Program-made: the position numbers and the translations under genes | The notes under the pieces: generated by a model | Database searches by the model: none | Seen by the model: the letters and a program-made list of their open reading frames with translations, nothing else | Told to the model about the DNA's origin: nothing | In this document: one piece after another, positions 46,701 through 54,033 of the stretch | Position numbering within the stretch: the first letter of the stretch is position 1 | Layout of the letters: each line of letters starts with the position of its first letter | Assembly: GCA_037954325.1 (NCBI GenBank) | Contig: JBBMNZ010000035.1 | Span: forward strand, 8,207,001 to 8,271,000 | Source: Fistularia commersonii | Lineage: Eukaryota; Chordata; Actinopteri; Syngnathiformes; Fistulariidae | Length of the DNA: 64,000 bases | Reading direction: 5' to 3'

Positions 46701-48216
46701 AGTTTTGCACAATATTACAAGGGGATTCTTTTAACCATTCATCGTATAGTTTTAATGTTGATGTTAGTGGGGGTGCGCTCAATGTGGACAAGCCAGAGTT
46801 TCGTTACTGCATGCCAGCTGTGCAGTGATGGATAGTTTTGAGGATCCGCTGGCCTTTGGGTGGGGCCAGTGAGGCCTTGCAAAGAGTCCTACTCCTGTTT
46901 TCTTGCACAATGAAATATCATGGCCAGAACAAACTTTGTTCCTTTTTTTTTTTTGGAAAAATAACGTAATGCTTGCTTCTCGTGAAGTATGTAGAGGCCT
47001 TAGGTAGTTTTATGACTTTACACCCTTTCCTCAATTACCCCTTTTTGTAATGAAACTTTGAATTGTAGTTTTTTGTTTTTAGGTAGTGAAGGGTCAGTGA
47101 CTGACCCCTGTTTATTTGTTTGCACGCATGATGTATCACAGCAGAGCAGTGAAAGTGATGCAAGTTAGCATGTCCATGTTCGTGTGATTTGTGGATGGAG
47201 TGAAAGAGGACATGAAGTTAGTTGGTGTGAGAAAAGAGGATGCAGAGAGTAGGGTTAAAATGAAAAGATGAAATGACTAGTGTGTGAAGAAGATTTAGCC
47301 TGTAGGGGTCTTGAAAGAAATGAGCCACAAGATTGTATTGCATGATTTACAACTTGGAGGAAGTCAAGAATTGATTCAATTAGTTTTGTCCGTTGGTGTT
47401 TTTGAAATCCAGATTTGATATTTTGTATCTGGCTTCACTGATCACTGATCGACTCCTAACGTTCAAGTGGTTTAAGTGGGTTGTTTGTGTCTAAAAAACC
47501 GATACTCTTGTGCACGCGCCCACACACATACACGCGGTGATTCCCATTCAAAAGGTACAGCCAGCTTTAAACAACTTTTTGAAGCAGTTTGATCTGAAGA
47601 GCGAGGTTTATGAAATCAAACAGCGTGGCTCAATCAAAGCATAGATTAAAAACCAGTGGGTCTTGGGTCTATTTGATGCTCTTTGGACATGATTGCCCCA
47701 AATGAGACAAAATGATGAAAGTCAGCAATACTTATTTCGAACTTTACAATAATAAATACGAAAAAATAATCAATATTTTGCCATGATAAATATCAGTGGC
47801 CCTTATTCCCTGTGTGTGTTTGACACGTACGACCACAGTCGTGCTGTTCAGAAACATTTCACTGAAAAGTCACTACATAACATAAATGTAATTTACCTCC
47901 TTGTTTCATTTAAAAGTATGTTTGGATAAAAAATATCCCCCCTTTTTTATTATATCTTCCCGACGTTTATGTTTCTTGTAACGCTTTAACCGACGATGGC
48001 CATATTTGACTGCAGAATGGTCTCATTTTATTCTTGAAAAAAATCTAAAGAAGGGAACTTGTTTTCAATATCAGACATCAGAAAAGTTCACTCGGACTGT
48101 GTTTTTGATGTATATCTTTCCTTGCCCTTTTTCTTCAAATCCACTGTCTCCTTTCACAGGCTGACTGTCGCTCCAGAGAATACCTTCGCACACACTTCCC
48201 CTCTGCAGGCACCTGA
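10405..48216 (+). CDS. endov: endov, complete endonuclease V, eight coding exons
   Basis: Exons are 10405-10442, 11754-11925, 17075-17209, 18115-18154, 19512-19624, 30311-30379, 30597-30725 and 48160-48216. They total 753 nt and give 250 residues in one unbroken frame. Metal-binding catalytic residues of the family are present: D46 in GGVDLSF, E94 in GFLAFRE and D120 in LVDGNG. The strand-separating wedge segment is APYVAGF (83-89). Vertebrate ENDOV cuts one nucleotide 3' of inosine, mainly in RNA. Human ENDOV is 282 residues; this protein is shorter at the C-terminus. Residue 129 is Glu where mammals have Gly (HHRGFG). The ATG was chosen because it opens an exon ending WE-AG that splices in frame onto SEQARLREH, matching the family N-terminus. 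The gene spans 37.8 kb, almost all of it transposon-rich intron. Confidence 0.95.
10443..11289 (+). other. endov intron 1, no gene
   Basis: AT-rich intronic sequence without a recognised element. Confidence 0.7.
11290..11500 (-). mobile_element. RTE-type LINE 3' end fragment
   Basis: Read on the minus strand, this segment gives the same tail seen in the RTE copies at 20-22 and 54-57 kb: a gatttatg-atgaaggtagttggtgtgagag-like stretch, then the gatggaagcag and ctgtgataac ending. Only the extreme C-terminal coding end and 3' tail remain. It is opposite in orientation to the larger copies. Confidence 0.7.
11754..11925 (+). CDS. endov: endov exon 2 (catalytic Asp46)
   Basis: The acceptor is tttgtag ending 11753 and the donor gtgaac. 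It encodes [18 protein letters not shown] through [11 protein letters not shown] to SYPALE. It carries the first metal-binding Asp. Confidence 0.95.
12240..13175 (+). mobile_element. R2-like non-LTR retrotransposon C-terminal remnant
   Basis: Broken frames match the C-terminal end of a widespread polyprotein. First comes [20 protein letters not shown] with HILSCC, a CxxC-Hx4C zinc knuckle (about 12440-12530). Then [18 protein letters not shown]. Then LRPDMVLMS and [20 protein letters not shown] (about 12812-12925), which looks like a restriction-like PD-(D/E)xK endonuclease region. The RT domain is absent, and frameshifts and stops separate the blocks. The order zinc knuckle then RLE is known for R2-clade elements; the clade assignment is my inference. 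Confidence 0.65.
13193..13700 (+). mobile_element. Tc1-like transposon 5' stub with transposase N-terminus
   Basis: From about 13193 the sequence follows a common fish Tc1-type element: a terminal region reading ggcccagaaatatgtggaca, then the untranslated leader, then an ATG at 13570. The frame starts [20 protein letters not shown], the helix-turn-helix start of such transposases, and departs from the family after about 22 residues. The catalytic domain and the right end are missing. Confidence 0.65.
13790..17074 (+). other. endov intron 2, remainder, no gene
   Basis: This is 3.3 kb with no coding signal and no repeat that I recognise. Octamer motifs (ATGCAAAT or complement) occur at 14200-14207, 14592-14599 and 15054-15061. 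The stretch at 15640-16080 is notably free of repeats and low-complexity runs. Confidence 0.6.
17075..17209 (+). CDS. endov: endov exon 3 (wedge motif and catalytic Glu94)
   Basis: The acceptor is ctcacag ending 17074 and the donor gtcagc. It has 45 codons, [16 protein letters not shown] onward to INPSLLPQ. It holds the APYVAGF wedge and the FRE catalytic Glu. Confidence 0.96.
17378..17447 (+). repeat. 35-bp tandem duplication in endov intron 3
   Basis: Two adjacent copies of a 35-bp unit starting tttaaactctgacattta are identical except at the last base. This points to a recent local duplication. Confidence 0.9.
17967..18001. repeat. (AC)n microsatellite
   Basis: About 17 uninterrupted AC units lie in endov intron 3, about 110 bp before exon 4. 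Confidence 0.95.
18115..18154 (+). CDS. endov: endov exon 4 (catalytic Asp120)
   Basis: The acceptor is ctacag ending 18114 and the donor gtatga. It is only 40 nt, [13 protein letters not shown] plus one base. It encodes the third catalytic Asp in LVDGNG. Confidence 0.93.
18845..18905 (+). repeat. short dispersed repeat (ctttattaatccc type)
   Basis: The segment gataggatggaactttatta and what follows resembles a dispersed fish repeat whose core reads ctttattgatccc...ggaaatt. A related copy lies at about 50525-50590. Confidence 0.45.
19512..19624 (+). CDS. endov: endov exon 5
   Basis: The acceptor is ctgcag ending 19511 and the donor gtagga. Two bases complete Glu129, then [20 protein letters not shown] and on to EEHQLQ. 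The HLG and PCVGVAK strings are strongly conserved in the family. Confidence 0.95.
19820..22425 (+). mobile_element. RTE-type LINE, copy 1, damaged
   Basis: It begins with the family's 5' leader (ataaatgcagagggtt). Next is part of the APE endonuclease frame at 20024-20299 ([30 protein letters not shown]). It then has an RT frame at 21291-22244 with the polymerase motif FADDIVIC and the [11 protein letters not shown] motif. The end reads ctgtggtgacccctgac. The RT fingers region is deleted near 21290, where the frame jumps from the KVAEI-type segment straight to the palm. A tRNA-like SINE lies inside at 20665-20778. The copy is inactive. RTE/BovB-like assignment rests on the EN and RT motifs. 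Confidence 0.8.
20665..20778 (-). mobile_element. tRNA-Ala-like SINE nested in RTE copy 1
   Basis: On the minus strand it begins tgtagttcagtggtagagtg and gcatgctttgcatgtatga, then a B-box-like gggttcaatc, closely following a tRNA-Ala(UGC) body with the TGC anticodon in ctttgcatg. After about 70 bp the tail reads gtaagtcgctttggataaaa, the widespread fish repeat core. The tRNA acceptor stem is not intact, so this is a SINE, not a working tRNA gene. Confidence 0.7.
22930..22976. repeat. GT/CG alternating repeat
   Basis: An alternating purine-pyrimidine stretch of gtgtgcgtgtgtgcgtgtgcg, then acacacgcctgcacgc. It lies in endov intron 5. Confidence 0.85.
22977..24955 (+). other. endov intron 5, repeat-poor stretch
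   Basis: This is about 2 kb with no recognised transposon and no coding evidence. An octamer ATGCAAAT is at 23148-23155. The sequence is complex rather than simple; see the findings. Confidence 0.5.
24960..25275 (+). repeat. SINE-like repeat family, copy
   Basis: It contains the family's inner segment (ctccccatgtctttgtgact), a C-rich interruption at 25081-25100, the agtccaaaa segment, and the 3' part tgacaggttactcgtccagg then gtgaaccccgcct. Its 5' head is degenerate. Related copies lie near 26.9, 31.6, 34.8, 39.5, 57.1 and 60.0 kb. Confidence 0.6.
25590..25630. repeat. ACACAC/GCAC repeat
   Basis: An imperfect CA-rich tract, cacacacacaagcacacgca and similar, in endov intron 5. Confidence 0.8.
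26905..27030 (-). repeat. SINE-like repeat family, 3' fragment
   Basis: In reverse complement it gives the family tail: gacaggtgacc, then ggattggctcc-like sequence and gataagcagtatag. Confidence 0.55.
27231..28577 (-). mobile_element. Tc1/mariner IR/DR transposon, internally deleted
   Basis: Long inverted repeats bound the element. Both ends share gtggggagaacaagtatttg and tttcccacttgcaaagcatg. A second inner repeat, catgacataagtatttgat, occurs at 27411-27429 and inverted at about 28462-28480, so it is an IR/DR-type end structure as in fish Tc1 elements. The ends lie in TA-rich flanks, consistent with TA target use. It carries a broken transposase on the minus strand. Confidence 0.88.
27470..28305 (-). 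pseudogene. Tc1-like transposase pseudogene
   Basis: The minus-strand frame starts at 28305 ([20 protein letters not shown]), has a helix-turn-helix with [15 protein letters not shown], and a basic linker with GTPCKIT. After about 125 residues it jumps to the [19 protein letters not shown] segment at about 27870-27800. A further frame (27792-27586) has [20 protein letters not shown] and [14 protein letters not shown], the region with the last catalytic residues. The first part of the DDE domain is deleted and there are frameshifts, so it cannot make an active enzyme. Full-length relatives are about 340 residues. Confidence 0.85.
28580..30310 (+). other. endov intron 5, remainder, no gene
   Basis: AT-rich intron sequence with a short TG run near 29540. 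No coding or repeat structure that I can name. Confidence 0.6.
30311..30379 (+). CDS. endov: endov exon 6
   Basis: The acceptor is cctcag ending 30310 and the donor gtgcgg, which is weak. It has 23 codons, [20 protein letters not shown] then LGK. A 10.7-kb intron precedes it and a 217-bp intron follows. Confidence 0.92.
30597..30725 (+). CDS. endov: endov exon 7
   Basis: The acceptor is tttcag ending 30596 and the donor gtaaac. It has 43 codons including [17 protein letters not shown] and YRVPEPIRQ. The SVGH and EPIRQAD strings are family hallmarks. Confidence 0.95.
30727..30752. repeat. (AC)n microsatellite after endov exon 7
   Basis: A short CA tract begins just inside the donor of endov intron 7. 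Confidence 0.9.
31241..31598. mobile_element. mariner/Tc1-type MITE
   Basis: A 358-bp element with terminal inverted repeats. The left end reads cactgctcaaaaaaataaag and the right end is its inverse (ctttatttttttgagcagt), flanked by TATATA on both sides, consistent with TA target-site use. It contains no frame for a transposase. This end sequence is a common one among fish MITEs. Confidence 0.85.
31640..31725 (+). repeat. SINE-like repeat family, 3' tail
   Basis: It reads gataggcttcagcacccctg followed by gaatgaatgaatgaat units, the family's characteristic 3' end. Confidence 0.5.
31726..34824 (+). other. endov intron 7, no gene
   Basis: AT-rich sequence with no coding support. A poly(A) run of 29 bases is at 32771-32799 and a shorter one near 33886. 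A T-rich stretch lies at 32918-32946. Confidence 0.6.
34825..35190 (+). repeat. SINE-like repeat family, most complete copy
   Basis: It starts ggtggcacggtgacgctgta, then a B-box-like ggttcaattcc at about 34881, the inner segment gtggaatttgcatgttctct, cacagtccaaaaca, then gggataggctcc and a tail of gaatgaatgaat. The A-box-like and B-box-like elements suggest a tRNA-derived head (inference). Confidence 0.65.
35191..37675 (+). other. endov intron 7, no gene
   Basis: Apart from the AC repeat at 36861 I see no named feature. Small open frames here lack family resemblance. Confidence 0.6.
36861..36902. repeat. (AC)n microsatellite
   Basis: About 21 uninterrupted AC units in endov intron 7. Confidence 0.95.
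37681..37760. repeat. long (TG)n microsatellite
   Basis: About 80 bp of almost perfect TG, broken once by TT near 37740. Confidence 0.97.
37865..37970. repeat. (CCAT)n microsatellite
   Basis: About 100 bp of CCAT units, perfect over most of its length and decaying at the 3' end. It creates spurious open frames of repeating four-residue units on both strands. Confidence 0.97.
38082..38112. repeat. (AC)n microsatellite
   Basis: An imperfect then perfect CA run, the third simple repeat within 450 bp. Confidence 0.9.
38113..39539 (+). other. endov intron 7, no gene
   Basis: AT-rich sequence, nothing recognised. Confidence 0.6.
39540..39640 (+). repeat. SINE-like repeat family, 3' tail
   Basis: It reads cactgtgagccaggattggc then tccggccccccgaga and ends in gaatgaatgaat. 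Confidence 0.55.
39641..41980 (+). other. endov intron 7, no gene
   Basis: No coding support. The stretch at about 41000-41700 is more GC-rich and repeat-free than its surroundings. Confidence 0.55.
41987..42862. mobile_element. pogo-like DNA transposon remnant, copy A
   Basis: An 876-bp element flanked by TA on both sides (41985-41986 and 42863-42864). The ends are inverted repeats: left CCGTATTTTCCGCACCATAA, right the inverse of CAGTTTTTTCTGCACTATAA. Ggcgcacc/ggtgcgcc motifs recur inside each end. It shares its whole layout with copy B at 61.7 kb. It has no intact transposase. Confidence 0.85.
42863..46640 (+). other. endov intron 7, no gene
   Basis: Nothing coding. A weak dispersed repeat-like segment (tttactttaattgtcatcaa) lies near 43045. 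Short A-rich runs at about 43770 and 45220. Confidence 0.55.
46644..46672. repeat. (AAAAC)n microsatellite
   Basis: Five to six pentamer units. Confidence 0.9.
46673..47189 (+). other. endov intron 7, no gene
   Basis: No feature recognised. Confidence 0.5.
47190..47285 (+). mobile_element. RTE-type LINE 3' end fragment
   Basis: It matches the RTE copies' tail: gaagttagttggtgtgagaa, then gaggatgcagagagtagggtt. It is only about 95 bp long. Confidence 0.65.
48160..48216 (+). CDS. endov: endov exon 8 (terminal, 18 codons and stop)
   Basis: The acceptor is cctttcacag ending 48159. It encodes [18 protein letters not shown] and TGA at 48214-48216. Human ENDOV continues ADICSREHIRK after the same RQ residues, so the match and phase both fit. 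It lies 17.4 kb past exon 7. Confidence 0.9.
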   Translation, partial: ADCRSREYLRTHFPSAGT

Positions 48217-48240
48217 ATTGAAGGATTGGGTAGGTGGCAT

Positions 48241-48246
48241 AATAAA
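48241..48246 (+). other. endov: candidate endov poly(A) signal
   Basis: A canonical AATAAA sits only 25 nt after the endov stop. If used, it would give a very short 3' UTR. Use of this site cannot be shown from sequence. Confidence 0.4.
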
Positions 48247-50197
48247 CACCACTCACTCTGTTACACCTGCACTTGTATAATTTTCATGTGTGACGTCTTG
48301 GCACATAATGAGGGAGAGTCGATTTGCAGAGTCATACAATCAGCCTGAAAGGCTCACCATGTGACTCATCGAGGTTTTCCTAAATCCTTGTGCGGAGCCA
48401 AGTGTGTTGGTTGGCAAGAGGCCCAATTACATTAACGCGGCTTCTTGAATTCAACAAACGCATTACACTGCGGTATAAATGCCGGGATTATCATTTGCAA
48501 CTCCAAAATTTCTCATGAATGTCTGTCTCTTTTCTAAATTTCCCCGTCTAGTTCAGGGAGTACGACAAAATAGGACAGGACTTTAAGTGTGGCCTCTGAA
48601 ATTAAACACGTACACCAAAAACGTTGCGTAGTGAATGTTACCATAATCAAGACCTAAGAGGGAAATTAATATTTCAGCTGTAATTTTGACCATCACAGTG
48701 TAGCTTTTACCTTTACTTAAAGACATAATAATGCGGAAGACACATTTCATCGTTGTTTTTTTGTTTTAATGTAAAGTCTATAAGTGTTTGAAATGATACA
48801 CTTTTTTTAATTTATGCTGATTTAGCTACCACATAAAATGCAATTAATTGCAAATCTTATTTTAATGTTTTTCTTAACAGTACTATGTGTTAGATATGTG
48901 TAAAAGTTAAGAAGTTTCAGACATTTTGTAACATCATTCTTCATACATTTGAAAGGACTTGGACATCTCACAAAAGTGCAATCCAAGGCCAGCCATGGCC
49001 TGTTTTTCATTATTTCATGAAGAATCAGAAGAGAGCAAGAATTTAGCAACTTTATTTCAAAAAAGGTTGATGTCACGTCGAGACACCGAGAGACGGCTGT
49101 CGGGGTAAAAAAAACACATAAAAAAACTCTTTGCGTAAGAGATGTTGTTGTGATGAATGTATGAACAGAGGAGCCGAGTTATACTTGGAAGCCAGTTTAG
49201 ACTGAAAACACCTCAAAAGCATTTCAGAATATATTTTGTAGCAATGAAACTGGGAAGACGGTGTCCCACATTATCTGAAAGAGAAGTTGAAGGAGAGAGG
49301 AGGAAGTGTAACACCTGGGCACGTTTGCCTGCGTTGAGGACCCAAGATGCTGCTGTCAGTCCACATACAAGCAAAGGGCAACTCGGTCTTTCAATTGCCG
49401 AACCATCAGGTGACATCAGACCGTCGGAGCTTACTTTTCTGTCATTTAAGACTAGACACAATGCAAGCGGATGGAGGGTGGGGTCAGCTGACCAGCCTCG
49501 TAAAGAGAATCATTTGGTTGACCAGTCAGAGAAGGAATGCTGTGTTTGGTGGTGTGTTGGTGACTTTTTTGAGAATCAAGTTATGGCCTTGAAGCTTAAC
49601 CAAATTATTGAGTTTATGGAATCCAGTTGCAGCATAGGAAGAAAGGTTCGAGAGTCCTCAGAAGTTTTCTCTGCTGTTCGGGAGGGCAGAGGTGACACCT
49701 GAGGTGAAGCAAAAATGCCTCGACAGAAAGAAAGCAGGAATGATGAGTGTAGAAAAAGCTTTTGATCGTCTATGAAGTAAAAACACCACTCGCCCGCGTT
49801 ACTAATCAAAGCTGCATGTTCAAATGCTTTAAAACCAAAGCATCACTTGCAGTTACTCTGGCAAACTCAACTAGTATTTTGGCATGCACGGTTTCAGGGG
49901 TTCCTGAGGAGCCGGTGCTTGTAAGAGCTCACATGTATAGGTTTGCTCACACGATGGTGCGTGCACTCCCACACACACCACCCAACCCCCGCCCCCAGCG
50001 CTCCCCATTGGGAGACATAATGGGATGTCCGTGTTCATCCTCTCAGAAGCTCCCTGACGTGGTGAATCCTCTGAGTGCGCGCTGCACTTTGATCAGCCTC
50101 TCTACAAAGAGACTCAGACAGGGAGAGAGACTTTGTGCTGAGTAGGCAAGGCTGCAACGGGCCTTAACCCAGCTTTACCCTCCCACTCGTTCAACAG
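48247..50197 (+). other. downstream of endov, no gene confirmed
   Basis: The longest open frame here, 181 codons at 49157-49702, resembles no family that I know and has no supporting splice or codon signal. Nothing else is supported. Confidence 0.5.
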
Positions 50198-50246
50198 GCT
50201 GTGGGCCCGTGCAGTTTGACATACTCTACCTCAACTGCCTGCGCCG
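50198..50246 (+). other. candidate orphan coding exon
   Basis: A 49-bp segment lies between a pyrimidine-rich acceptor (ttcaacag, ending 50197) and a strong donor (gtgagc from 50247). One frame reads CGPVQFDILYLNCLR without a stop. I cannot assign it to a gene, and no clearly matching neighbouring exon was found, so chance is a real possibility. Confidence 0.25.
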
Positions 50247-50519
50247 GTGAGCCTTACACTGCAGGCAGGTTCTTCATTTAATTTTGAACAGAGTACAAAA
50301 ATAGTCTCATGATAATTTGGCCTTTGATTTAACATCAGTACTCCGGCTGTCTTGATTCTTTCCATATTTAAAAATGCGATATTGAAGGTACAAATGCGCT
50401 TGGAGGGAAATGACAATCCGCAAGAAGGTCCTGACTACTTCCAAATTGTTTTTGTCACTGCAATCAGTGCTATAAGTGCTAAATGTTGCCCTTAATACTT
50501 GATAGTAAGTGCACTGGAT

Positions 50520-50600
50520 GTTAGATAAGAGGAGATAAGATAAGATAAGATAGTCCTTTTTAGTCCCGCCATGGGGGAAATTCTCAGTGTTAACACCAGC
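50520..50600 (+). repeat. short dispersed repeat (GATAA-rich, tagtcccgccatggggg)
   Basis: It has gataagataagataagatag, then cctttttagtcccgcc and ggaaattc, typical of a small dispersed fish repeat; it is related to the one at 18845. Confidence 0.5.
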
Positions 50601-53600
50601 AAGGACAGTGGGGATAGAAGAAACGTAAGAACGAAAAGAAGAGCTTTAGGGATGCCTCAGTGTGCATAAAATGTTTCCATTCTATGGCTGTACAGCGGTG
50701 AGTGTGACTGAAATATTTACCATCCATGAATGTATAAGAAAGTGATTGAAGTGAGTAATGTACAACTCCATCTGTAAATGTATATTTTTACAAATTACCA
50801 ATTTGCGAAAATATTGATTATACAGTAGTTGTCAAAAACAATGCGATTTAAAACACGGTATGGATATTATCAGCCAGAAGATATGGAAGTTATATTGACT
50901 GTGCAAATGGTGTTTTGGCACAAGGTATTGCACACACTTGAGATGGGAATTGTCATATTGCACATGAGTACGGTATGCACACATCGATGCCGCTTTTCGT
51001 TTTACAAAGCTCATCAGCAGTTTTTATGTTTACTTTTATTTATTCATTTGTCTCATCTAGACGTGCAGCTCATTTAAAAAACCACCGGGGCACAGCTAGC
51101 GATTATATCGGACAATAAATCAGGTATTGGGATGAAAAAATTGGGACATTCTGCAATTTGGCAAAGACTTTGTGTTAAGGTGATGCAACATTGAGGATGT
51201 GGAAAGCAAAATCTATTTTCGAGTTTTTTTCTCAGTTTTTTTCTTAATAATACCATTCTTTTGAAACCTTTTCCGTTTTTCCTTGTTGTTTATCTTCTCT
51301 TTGCTCAGGGGTCTCAGCCATCCCTCCGTGCTTCAGTTCCATTCGCTGCATACGCTAACTTCAACTCAAGTCATCACGTTGTGTATCAGAAACAGCCAGT
51401 CTGGGCAGAACACTGCCCAGATGTGCGAAATAGTAATACTGTAATTTATGCTTACTTGAAGCAGATAAGCCTGTGATTTATTCGAATTTAAAAGAAGCTA
51501 ACTCTTTCTTAAGTTTAAAGACCAATATAAAAAGCAATAACTCTTCTTGAGTCACTATTGTAGCACTTCAATGCCTCAAAAAGTCCCTGTAGTTTCTTTG
51601 AGGACCAAACTGCTTATATGAGAAAAGATATGTGGGTTGGGAATTAAATTAAGTCCTTGGTAGATTGATGTGAAACCTGTTTCCATGACTGCGCACAATC
51701 CCGCTGCGGCAGAGGAAAGAATGTTTCGGAGTTTTCACAGTTTTATAGGTCTGCGCGGAGGGCAGAGGTGAAGTTTGAGGTTAAGACGATATACACAGGC
51801 AAGCTGTTTGAATCGAGCCATCTAAGATAACCACCGATGTGGAATAGAACCTGGAGACTGCATGAGCTCTGCTTTGTTACTGTCGCAAGTGGCTTCTTGG
51901 CAGACTGCGGTCGATGTCCCCCTGGAGGCAGAGAGAAAAACCAGTGTGGTCATTGAAAGAAAAGCGAGGGGGACATGAAAGACTGGGCAGGAGGAGAGCA
52001 GATGAAGAGATCCAAACAGTAGGAGAAAGAGCAAGCAGGTGGAAAAATCAATGTTTTTATGTGGAGAAAAAATAAATGGACTCCGTATGAGACTATAAAA
52101 AAAACACACTCGTGATTACTTTGAAGGATTTGCACGTTCAGCAATGCACAGATTCATCCCATACAAAGTTATTTCCATTCACGGGAATTATTTTGATTTT
52201 GAAAAGTCTCGCCAGGTCTTCTGCAATATTTATCAAAGGATTCAAGCGCATAGTTCATTTTTTCTTATCGTTGCAATGATGAAAAAAAAAATGGAAATAA
52301 ATATTCATTGTTGTAAAAGTTAGAGCCCTTCATACATGATTTGCTTCTAAATCCACCTCTCCTCTCTTAACCGAATTCCAAATGGAAACTCTCTGCAGCT
52401 AGGTACACAGCAGATGTGATCCGACCTTTTCAATGAAGCTTGTTGATCGTCTTTGTGAATATTTTTAAGACAAGTCTTTTGAATTTGTATCAAATGTAAT
52501 CATAGTTTAATTCTCCTCCCAGCCCAGCTGCGTGAATAGGTCAACCAGTTTTTCTGTGCATGTGTGCATTTTCCAGTACAAAGGTTGTGTAATAATGGTG
52601 TGCATCTGAATCCATTTTCAATATAGGTTTAATTTTTTATTTAAGAAGGATCACACTATATCAAACTTGCCTTTTCTTCTTTTTAAAATGCGGTCAACGG
52701 GAGAGTGCGGGGAGGGTTACCTGAGTACAGTCAGGTAATTGTTCATGAATATGTCCTAAAGCGATGATCATGACTCCGTAATGTCTGCCTCACAGTGTCT
52801 GTTCTGTCGGATTTCTATGCTGTCGAGAAAATTACTCGCTTATTGTTCTGATATTGCTGTTGTACTGTATATTCCTACACCAAAAGAGTTTCAAAGCGGA
52901 AAAGCGGGGCCTCCCAGGAAGCTTCAGAGAAACGAAATGAAAGAATATCACTTTAGAAATGTAGAAGACACCAGATCAAATAGATAAAACAGATGTGATT
53001 TAAAGAAAGTTTGGAGATGCAGGAATCGGGATGTGGGCGTTCACTGTTCTAGCCAGTTATAATAAATAAATGCGCTAGATATTCAGTTCATTGAATTTGA
53101 AGTAACCTGAGATTTTGTCGAAGAAGCCATCAAAAGTTACCCCGGCATGTGATCTTTATTCAGGCTCAGACCTTGAAAGCTCTACTTAATACAGTGCAAG
53201 TATACAATCCTTTTTGCCTAGTTTTAAAAGCCATTATGAAAGAAGGTATTTGCAAGTGTTATCAGCTAATGGAAATCTTGAATTCCCTTGACTGTTGGGG
53301 ACACAAAAAAACGTATAAACACGATGAATAGAGCTCGAGTATAACATTTGCCCGCAAAATATCATGCATCATAGGTCACAGTAGCTCTCTCTAATTGAAA
53401 ATTATGATTTCTTTTTGCCCAGACCAAGTCAACAACCCCTGCATTAAAACAACAGCACATATTAGCTGTTGACAGCACCTTGCCTAGAGTTTTTATCATT
53501 TTTTCTGTTCAGTTTCCACTTCCACATATCAACCTATAAACTGATTAAATACTGGCAGCTACTTTATAATGCAATTTTGATTCATTTTCCTTCTGGGACA

Positions 53601-54030
53601 ACAATGTCATCAAACCAGCACAAGGACCATGAAGTCAATGATGTTACATTTTGTTTGTTTTGAGGATTTTTCTACGATATGCAGCTAATTAAGAAACTTC
53701 ACTACCCTTTTACAAAAAAAAAAAAAAAAGAAGCGCTGTAACGTGCCACAAAAATATTGTGCGGGCAGTTGGCCCAAGGCCGGAGTGATGAGCCCTGTTG
53801 GGAGCAGCCACTCTCATTAAATACTCATAGAGTTACAAGGACATCACTTGTTGCTCGAGGTATTCAGGGTCTGTAGTAACTGGAGGACCGAGTTACAGAG
53901 GCAGTGAGTGCCTTCTCTCTCTTATCTTCCCCCATCTTTATTTTTCCTTCAGCACAAACATTTCGACCACAGTCCCAGTGTGCCGACTTAACATGTTTAA
54001 AAAAAAAGTCAAACTTCCACTGTGTAGAAG
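50601..54030. other. no gene seen
   Basis: AT-rich. A pyrimidine tract with an AG at 51308 precedes an open stretch to 51476, but no match could be made. A poly(A) run is at about 53715-53729. Confidence 0.5.
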
Positions 54031-54033
54031 ACG

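Noticed and set aside
49157..49702. 181-codon open frame, the second longest outside the LINE copies
   Set aside because: No recognisable domain, uneven composition, no splice or start context, and no relation to neighbouring genes. It is plausible by chance in 64 kb.
51261..51476. Signal-peptide-like small frame with an internal acceptor at 51308
   Set aside because: The hydrophobic start comes from a T-rich splice-like tract. No matching donor or family similarity was found.
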